From the NCBI GenBank assembly GCA_002104945.1, contig MCFH01000026.1:248001-312000 (forward strand): a stretch of 64,000 bases of DNA, given 5' to 3'. Positions 56,123-64,000 of the stretch are shown in pieces (the first letter of the stretch is position 1; the number at the start of each line of letters is the position of its first letter). The notes under the pieces are model-generated. The model was given only the letters and a program-made list of their open reading frames with translations. It did no database searches and was not told the DNA's origin. Source of the stretch: Piromyces finnis (Eukaryota > Neocallimastigomycota > Neocallimastigomycetes > Neocallimastigales > Neocallimastigaceae). Made by a program: the position numbers and the translations under genes.

Positions 56123-59100
56123 GTTAATTGCATTGATAGCTTGATTTATAGCAGATTCGCGTGAATTTGGGTTTTGATTATTCATTTGGGGTTCAACTTT
56201 TTTCTATATATATCATTTTTAAAAGAAGAACGTTTGCCATTTTAATATTTATTTAAATTTAAATTTAGTAATATAAAATAAATTAACAAGAAATTGAAAA
56301 AAAAAGTATCTATTATTTATTACTTACTTTTAATGCATCATTACTTTTTGAATTTCCTAAACCAATATTATCAAGATTCATCACCAATTCTTCCATTTTT
56401 TTGATATCCTTTTCACGAGCATCTTTCTTCAATTGAACTAATTCATCTTCCTTCATCATCCATTCCTTTTCAACTTTACTAAACTCTTTATTAATATTTT
56501 CCATCATTAAATTATCATCATATTTCTTTTGATTGTTACCAATTGTTTTAGATAGCAAACTAATATATTGTTCTTGAGAACGGGCATTGGTTTCAAAGAA
56601 ATTATTTCTTTCTAAAAATAAGAATGTAATGATTAATATTTACATAGTTTTTCATTTAAAAAAAATTTTAACTATTATTATATAAAATTATTTTATATTT
56701 GGAAAATTTACTTGTCGCAATATCTTTCATATTATTTATTTTTTCTTCTTTATCTAATTCATTATTCCTAATAAATAAATAACATTAATAGGTAGAGTTT
56801 TTTTTTTTTTAATATACTATTTTTTTAAAAAAAAAAAAAAAAAACTTTTATTTCGTATAAAAATATTTTCTTTAATAGTAAATTTACATACCTTTGTTTT
56901 AAACTAAGATACCTTTCCTCATTTTCTATAGTTTAGTTATATATGTTGTTATTATTTATATATTATTTATATAATAAATACATAATTCAATTTGTTAGGT
57001 TTTTTTTTATTAAATACATTAATTTTATTCAATCCTACCCATCATGCTTTCCCACCATTTATTAACAATATCGCTCATCTTCCATTTATTTGATTCCATT
57101 TGTTTATAATCTTTCTTTAATTCTTCTGATAAGCGTTTCATTTCATCAGATATTTTCCTTTATTTTTTTTTTTTAATTTTTAATATATTATTAAGAAGTT
57201 TTAAATAGAATATTAAAAATTCATATCTATATTTATTTAAAAAAATGTTTAAACTCTACTTTTTTTTTAAATATTCTTCTTCTTCTAATCTAATTTTCTC
57301 TTTAAGTTTAGTTTGATAATTAATAATATATTTAGGATATTCATTAAATATTGGATAGTTTGTGTTGCTACTAAGAGAATAGTATGGTTTTAATATTTTT
57401 TTGAATTTTAAATCTTCTGGGGTACATTTTTTAACTTCATTGGTTAATCTAATAATTTTTGAAAATTGACAAGGGTTTTCTTTATGAATAAAAAACTAAA
57501 GTAAAAAAAAAAAAAAAAAAAAAAGATATAAATATATTTTAATATATTAATTATTTTTAATTATATCTAGAGAATTAAACTATTTAAATAATGGTTTATA
57601 TAAATTTTTTGTTATATTACCATAAAATCTTCAATATCTGTAATTCTTAAAATAGACTTCTTTAAATATTTTAAATAAGCAATTACAAAATAGTATAGGT
57701 AAGAAGGGTCACAACTTGTTAAAATATTATCCCATAAACAAAGCCATTCATTTTTAGAAAGAATATCAGAAAAGAAATTATTTACAAGTTCCCATCCATA
57801 ATACTTTTTTTAATAATAATTAATAATAATATTTTATAAAATAATATAAAAATTTATTATGTATTTTTTTTTTTTTTTTTAAATCTGCTGTAATAATAAG
57901 GATTTTACCTGACTAGTAATATTATATTTTACAAAATGATTATAGAGTTCCTTATCATGATAACTCAATAAGCTTTCTAACATATCTAAACATTCAATCG
58001 GAGGATTTGGATAAAATTCCCACCATTTCTGACAATAATTTACTATAATATATTTATATCACATCACATTTTAAAAAAAAATTAATATTATACACTATAT
58101 ATATATATATATTTTTCCTCTATTATTTATAATTCAATAATTAATTCTTTTGTATAAAATGAGAAAAAAAACATACTAATAACAGTTAATAAAATTTCGA
58201 AACAAGAAAAAGTATCATTTTCATAAATTTTTACAAAAGGGAAGATCATGTTTGGTAAATAATCAATATTTTCAAAAACAGGAGACCAGTAGCAAAGCAT
58301 AGACATGATTCTAATTTAAATAATATAAAGAACATAAATGTTTATAATTTTCAATATCAAATGATTTTGTATTTTATTCAATATTCAAATAAATGACATA
58401 CTTTTCCATTGATCTTAATACTCGATATATTTTTAATGGATATTTTTTTTTAAAATTAATTACTGCTGGATGTATATCTTTTGATGAATATAATTCATAT
58501 TCTGTTTTATTCTCTGGTAACTTTAAAATATATTTCCATATTACTTTTCTTTTTTTTTATATCATTTATTTCATATCATTGTAAAAGTAATTGATTAATA
58601 ATTTATGTTATACATAGAATTTTTAAAAAATAATAATTAAAATAATTAATTTTAAGATACCTATATTTTTCAGGATATTGAATGTTTTTCGATAGATAAT
58701 CCTTAAATTGCTTATAATTAATGACTTTTTTTACTGTCTTTTTTTTTAATTTTATTGAAAAATAAGAAAATTAATAAATAATACATTTATATATCTATAT
58801 ATGGATTATAGATATATGACTATACAGGATAATAGTATTTGGTGCTTTGTTATACTTACTTTATGTTGATCGATTGTTTCGTATAAGGATCTTACTTGAG
58901 TAGTAGTATTAGAACCAACCTCTATTACTAATATTTATTGATAAATTAATATTTAGTTTTCAAGTGAAATATCTTATTTTTAATAATAATATATATTAAT
59001 TATATCTATTTGTATTTATTCTTTCTTCTTACCATTAATTGCATCCTTATTTTTTTTCTTCTTATAATCTTTTTTTAAGGAACTTAATTTATTTTCTAAA

Positions 59101-60747
59101 GACTTACTTCCTTCTGTTTCTATTATAATTAATTATTTAAAATATTAGTACTATTACTATTGTTATTATTATTGTAAATTATATATATATATAATACCTT
59201 TAGATGATTCTTTTAAAGATTTAATATTTACTGGTTTCTTTTGATATAGTAATATGAATCAAAAAATAAAATTATTATTATTATTTTATATCTATTATAT
59301 ATTTGGATAATACTGATATACTATTTTGAAAATTAATAATTACTTGATAATTAATTAATTGACTGGTAGAATAAATCAATACTTTTGATTTTTGATTAAG
59401 AATTAAAAATATAAATTCACCATCATTTGATAATGTAAATGATGAGCACTAAAATTTATTATACAAAAATAGGCATATTCAAAATATTTCATATTTTAAA
59501 AAAAAGTACACCTTGATGTATAGTTAAAAGATAAGTTTTTTATATAATTTTACCTTTATTTCATTTCTAAAAGCTATTAAAGATCCTGTTTTTGTATTTA
59601 TAAATACTAGATTACCATCATTTGATAATACAACAACCATCTAAATTATGTTAATATAAATAAATGTTAATATTAGTTCCTATTACCATATTACCATATC
59701 CTTTTTATTTATTTATTTATTTATTTATTAATATTTTTTTATATCTTAAAATCTTAACTTTATATTTTTAATTTTACCTTTTTATTTCCTACATATTCTA
59801 TTCTTTTTAGTGCTGAACTATTTAAAATAGTAAGATTTAGTTCGTATTGTAAAACTTTTTCAATAATATTCCATATAAATAGAGTTGATCCCCTTTTAAT
59901 TTATAGATATTAATAAATATATTTATTTATTTATTTTTTGATATAACCAAATATTATGTTATGGTTTCATTTAAAATATATATATATGATATATGATATT
60001 TTAGTATGAATATTTTACATATTATAATTGTATTTTTATCTTGTATATAGTGGTATATTATTATTATTATTATAAGTATGTATATTTTTTACGCTTATTA
60101 CATTCCACCATAAACTAATTGGGTATTATCTTTTGACATAATTAATAACGATGTATTTTGAAGATTTGTTGGAAAATGTTTTTTAGGTATTATTATATTT
60201 TCATTTTTTAAGGCTTCCAATGAAATTTTCCATTCCATATTAAAAGTTTCTGAATTCCATATTAAAATATTGCCATTTAAAAAACTGGCAATAATTTGTT
60301 GACCTGATTTAGAAAATATAGCCTATTATATTTTTAAATTATGTATAAAAAGTTTTTATTAAATTGACAATATCCTAATAATAGATAAAATATATTGCAT
60401 ATTTTAAAATACATTTTGTATTTCAGAATCTTGAATTCCTATTAATACTCTCAAACAAGAATTTTCACTTAAATCCCAGACAATAACATCCTTAAATGAA
60501 GTAGATAAAAGATATGGTTGATGTGGATGAAACGAAAAAGCGTAAGGTTCTGAATGATGATAGGATGATAAAACAACGGCTAGTTTTTTTGAACCTAAAT
60601 TCAACCAAAATATATTTATTCGTTTTATAAATAAAAAATATATATATTATTATAAGGTAAGGTAATGATAAGAATATGATACTATTAAATTATAACTATA
60701 TAAAAAAAGTTGTATTAAAATATTTAATTAAAGTTCAATTTAGAAAG

Positions 60748-60784
<37 letters not shown>

Positions 60785-61832
60785 ATATATACCAATATTG
60801 TAACTTCTTATAGATTTATTAGTATGACCAACAATTATTTCATTTTTATTATATGGATTAAAACTAATACAATTTGCTGAAATTCCAGAACGCGCAATTA
60901 AATTATATCTTTATGATAATTCATAAATAAGAATTTACAATATTATATATTACGTATTCATAACATTTAAAATAAATTAATAACTATATATTAAATAGTT
61001 TTTTTTTTTTTTTTTTTTTTTGAAAAATATCCTCTTTGTATAAACTTTAATAATAAATATAAAAATGAATAATTACGTATTTCTTTCAAAATCAAATATA
61101 TAAATGTTTCCTTTTTGATCAATGGCTCCCATTTTAAAATGTTGTAATTTTGCGATATTACTTTCTTCAATATCTTTACTGACACCGTCTAAAATACTAT
61201 TATTTTCATGGTTATTGTCATCAAAACTCAAATCTTTAGTAATACATTTCAAAATTCCATAATCAACACAAATACTACAGAAACTAATATCATTCACTAT
61301 ATCTTTTTTTATTCCACTATTATTTTTTATTAATTTTGAATTGTTTATGCTTAACAAACAACTATAATTTCAACCCCAAAGAAAATAATAATTTATATTC
61401 AAATTTTAATAGTCCATTTTAAATTTCAGTGTTTTTTTATTTTTTTTTTTAATATTATTATTGAATTAACAATAACAATAATAAAATGCAATTATATTAT
61501 TTATTTATTTATTTATTTATTTTTATAATTAATAATAAATATATAAATTCCAATATTTATATTTCCACATTATAATTCCAGGAAATTCCATTCCACCATA
61601 TAATATAAAAATATATAAAATTATAATATGAAATGAAATTTAATATAGCTTCTTTTATCACTCTAAATATTTTATAATAAAATAAATCAAGAAAGCAAAA
61701 TATATAATAGTAAAAAGATAAAAAGAAAACAAACTTTATTTTTTTTTCATTGATTATGTTATTTAAATTTGGCCATATAAGATTTGTTTTACTTCCTCCT
61801 ATATATATCTTATTTTGATATTTACTAAACAT
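54596..61832 (-). CDS. TBC1D31: TBC1D31 (WDR67)-like WD40-TBC-coiled-coil protein, about 22 exons
   Basis: Coding blocks on the minus strand, separated by short AT introns, read as one protein of roughly 1,470 residues. WD40 part: 61357-61077 (GNIYIFDF), 60914-60793 (ISFNPYNKNEIIVGH), 60604-60405 (PYLLSTSFKDVIVWDL), 60324-60106, 59889-59780, 59642-59555, 59452-59346. Linker exons 59240-58660. TBC region: 58530-58400, 58312-58186 (YLPNMIFPFVKIYEN), 58049-57911 (FYPNPPIECLDMLESLL, YHDKELYNHFV), 57811-57622. Then 57494-57262 (YPIFNEYPKYIINYQTK) and coiled-coil exons to 56329. GTAAGT at about 56328 joins in phase to about 56204, adding a roughly 535-residue Asn-rich tail. In animals TBC1D31 is a centriolar-satellite/ciliary protein. 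Exon limits are approximate, and the last exon could be a separate gene. Confidence 0.88.
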
Positions 61833-62617
61833 TTTTAATTTTTAAATTTCTTTGATAATCTTTATGTTTTGGTTCTTTACTATTTATAACTATACTATTT
61901 TATTATATTATTTATTTACTTATCTAATATAATTAATTTATATATCAATAAAGGTAAGGAAAATAAATTTAAAATTAAAATTTCAAAATCCCAAAATTGA
62001 GATTTCTTATTTTAATTTTTTTTTTTAATTAATTAAATTAATTTTTCAAAAAAAAAAAAATTAAATTTGCTTTGCATAAAAAAAAGCTTTTTAATTTAAA
62101 AAATGTTTTCATTACAATACATTAATTAATGTAACGTATTTATTATACATTTTAAATGATGAAATGTATAATTTAATTAATAATAAAAATATAATTACAA
62201 TATACAATATCATAACTAATACAATTTATTAAATCAGATTTTGACCAATAAAAATATAGTACTTTTTTTTTTTCATTTTATATATAATAATCGATATGAA
62301 AAAAATTTTTTTTACTACACAATTTATTTTATTTAAAAGGTAAATATAAAGATTAAAAGTGTTTTTAAAGAAATGAATAAATCATTATAATATGATGGAT
62401 AGTAGTGTAAAATTTGATTTTGGGGGGTTATTATTAGCTTTTTAAAAAGAAAAATAATAAAATATGTAGTATTTAATGAAAATAATAATGCAGTACTAGA
62501 GCTATTATATCACAAAATTAATATTAAATATAAAAAATTAAAATAAAATAATTATAAACTTATATAATATATGTATATTATAATTTTTTTAAACAAAAAA
62601 GTACATTTTAAATTAAA
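61833..62617. promoter_or_regulatory. Divergent promoter region of TBC1D31-like gene and OLA1
   Basis: 785 bp between two divergently transcribed start codons; very AT-rich with A/T homopolymers. Both promoters must lie here, but I can name no specific motif. Confidence 0.5.
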
Positions 62618-64000
62618 ATGCCACCAAAGAAGCAAGTTCAAGAAGAAAAGCCATTACTTGGAAGACCAGGTAACAATTTAAAGGTCGGTATTCTTGGTTT
62701 ACCAAATGTTGGTAAATCTTCTTTCTTTAAGTAAGTATTCATATTATAATTTTTTAATATCAAGATTAGAAATTTCAATTGGAAATTTATATCTGACTTT
62801 AAATATTTCAAATCGTATATAATATACTATTTCAATAATTGTTTTCTTTTTTATCACCTTTGAATAAATAAATTTATACAATTATCATTATCTAATAATA
62901 ACAAATTAAATCAATAAAGTGCTTTAACTCAATCTGCTGCTTCTGCTGAAAACTACCCATTCGTAAATATTATTTTTATTATACATTTTTAATATGAAAA
63001 TATAATTTAAAAAACAATAAATTTATAATATTTCCTAATTCATTTTATTAAAAATTTATAAAATTTTTATAATTACCTATTTATTATTATAAAAATAGTG
63101 TACCCTTGATCCAGAAGAAGCTCGTTGCTCCGTTGTTGACCCACGTTTTGACTGGCTTTGTGATCACTACAAGCCAGCTTCCAAGGTTCCAGCTTACTTA
63201 ACTGTTATTGATATTGCTGGTCTTGTTAAGGGTGCTGCTGAAGGTCAAGGTCTTGGTAACGCTTTCTTATCCCACGTCCGTGCTGTCGATGCTTTATACC
63301 ACGTCGTTCGTTGTTTCGATGATGCTGATATTATTCACGTTGAAGGTGATGTCAACCCAGTTCGTGATATTGAAATTATTCGTGAAGAATTACGTTTAAA
63401 GGATGTTGAATTCTTAACTAAGAGAGTTGAAGAAGCTGAATCTGCTTGCCGTAGAATTGGTCATGGTGGTAACGCCGCTGATAAGGCCAAGAAGGAAGAA
63501 TTCGAAATCTTAAAGAAGGTTTACAACTACGTTGCTGAAGAAAAGAAGGATGTTAGAAAGGGTGAATGGAACAACAAGGAAATTGAAGTCATTAACTCTT
63601 TATTACTTTTAACTGCTAAGCCAGTTATTGTTTTAGCTAACCTTTCTGAAAAGGACTATGCCCGTAAGAAGAACAAGTGGTATGTATAAATATATTTATT
63701 TTTTTAATAATAATTGCACTTCAAAATATATAAAGTTAATTTATATGAATATATTCTAAAAATTTTTTATGTTTTGTTACTGTATTTTATAATTAAAAAC
63801 ATATTATTGTACTATTCTATCTAAAATTCAATATTTCAAAAAAAAAAAAACATCTTCAAATTAATATATCAAATACGTATCATTTTATCATAAAGGCTTC
63901 CAAAGATTAAGAAGTGGATTGATGACAACAACCCAGGTGATTTATTAATTCCATTCTCAGTCCAAGTTGAAACCAACTTGTTAAACATGAGCAGTGATGA
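62618..64000 (+). CDS. OLA1: Obg-like ATPase 1 (OLA1/YchF family), 5' part, runs off the window
   Basis: Exons 62618-62730, 62920-62962, 63099-63679 and 63896-64000 (open at the end); introns start GTAAGT, GTAAAT, GTATGT and end in AG, and all joins are in frame. The protein begins [20 protein letters not shown]. The nucleotide-binding domain has G1 [13 protein letters not shown]3 DIAGLVKGA, and NLSE where GTPases have NKxD, the change that makes OLA1 prefer ATP. A coiled-coil insertion (about residues 140-215) follows as in the family; the TGS domain lies beyond the window. It is a conserved cytosolic ATPase linked to ribosomes and stress responses. Codons are strongly biased and GC-rich, a sign of high expression. 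Confidence 0.97.

Overview
The window reads as nuclear DNA of an anaerobic gut fungus (Neocallimastigomycota). It is extremely AT-rich, and the single-copy genes are islands of higher GC with short AT-rich introns that begin GTAAGT, GTATGT or similar. A secreted GH53 galactanase ends in two fungal dockerin (CBM10-like) modules, the signature of the anaerobic-fungal cellulosome. A TBC1D31-like centriolar/ciliary gene fits a fungus with flagellated zoospores.

Layout. 1-17.4 kb is a nested pile of LTR retrotransposons: the 3' end of a Ty3/gypsy pol with its LTR, a broken gypsy element on the minus strand, several solo LTRs, and a nearly complete chromovirus-like element (9560-17311). This last element carries a textbook -1 frameshift signal between gag and pol and one disabling frameshift between RNase H and integrase. 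The pile ends 15 bp upstream of a tRNA-Cys gene. At 18.2-19.8 kb lies the dockerin-bearing galactanase. A tRNA-Ala at 22.5 kb is followed, again after exactly 15 bp, by a stack of at least six LTRs separated by only 3-6 bp. From 27.8 to 48.4 kb there is a head-to-tail array of APE-type LINE copies, all on the minus strand, each ending in a poly(A) tail and starting next to its neighbour. Two copies have intact single ORFs of 1506 and 1508 codons; the others are truncated or broken. The array starts about 50 bp downstream of a tRNA-Leu. The right part is ordinary genome: a two-RRM RNA-binding protein (48.9-49.9 kb), AT-rich spacer with a long (ATT)n tract, a roughly 22-exon TBC1D31/WDR67-like gene on the minus strand (54.6-61.8 kb), and, divergently, the 5' part of OLA1 (62.6 kb to the window end).

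Main message: the three tRNA genes act as landing pads. LTR elements sit at a fixed 15-bp offset on the 5' side of two of them, and LINEs sit on the 3' side of the third. Unrelated or diverged LTR families also share terminal hairpins. Three of these have the same two-tier architecture with compensatory base changes, a structure no coding feature explains. All homology calls are by eye; no database search was run.
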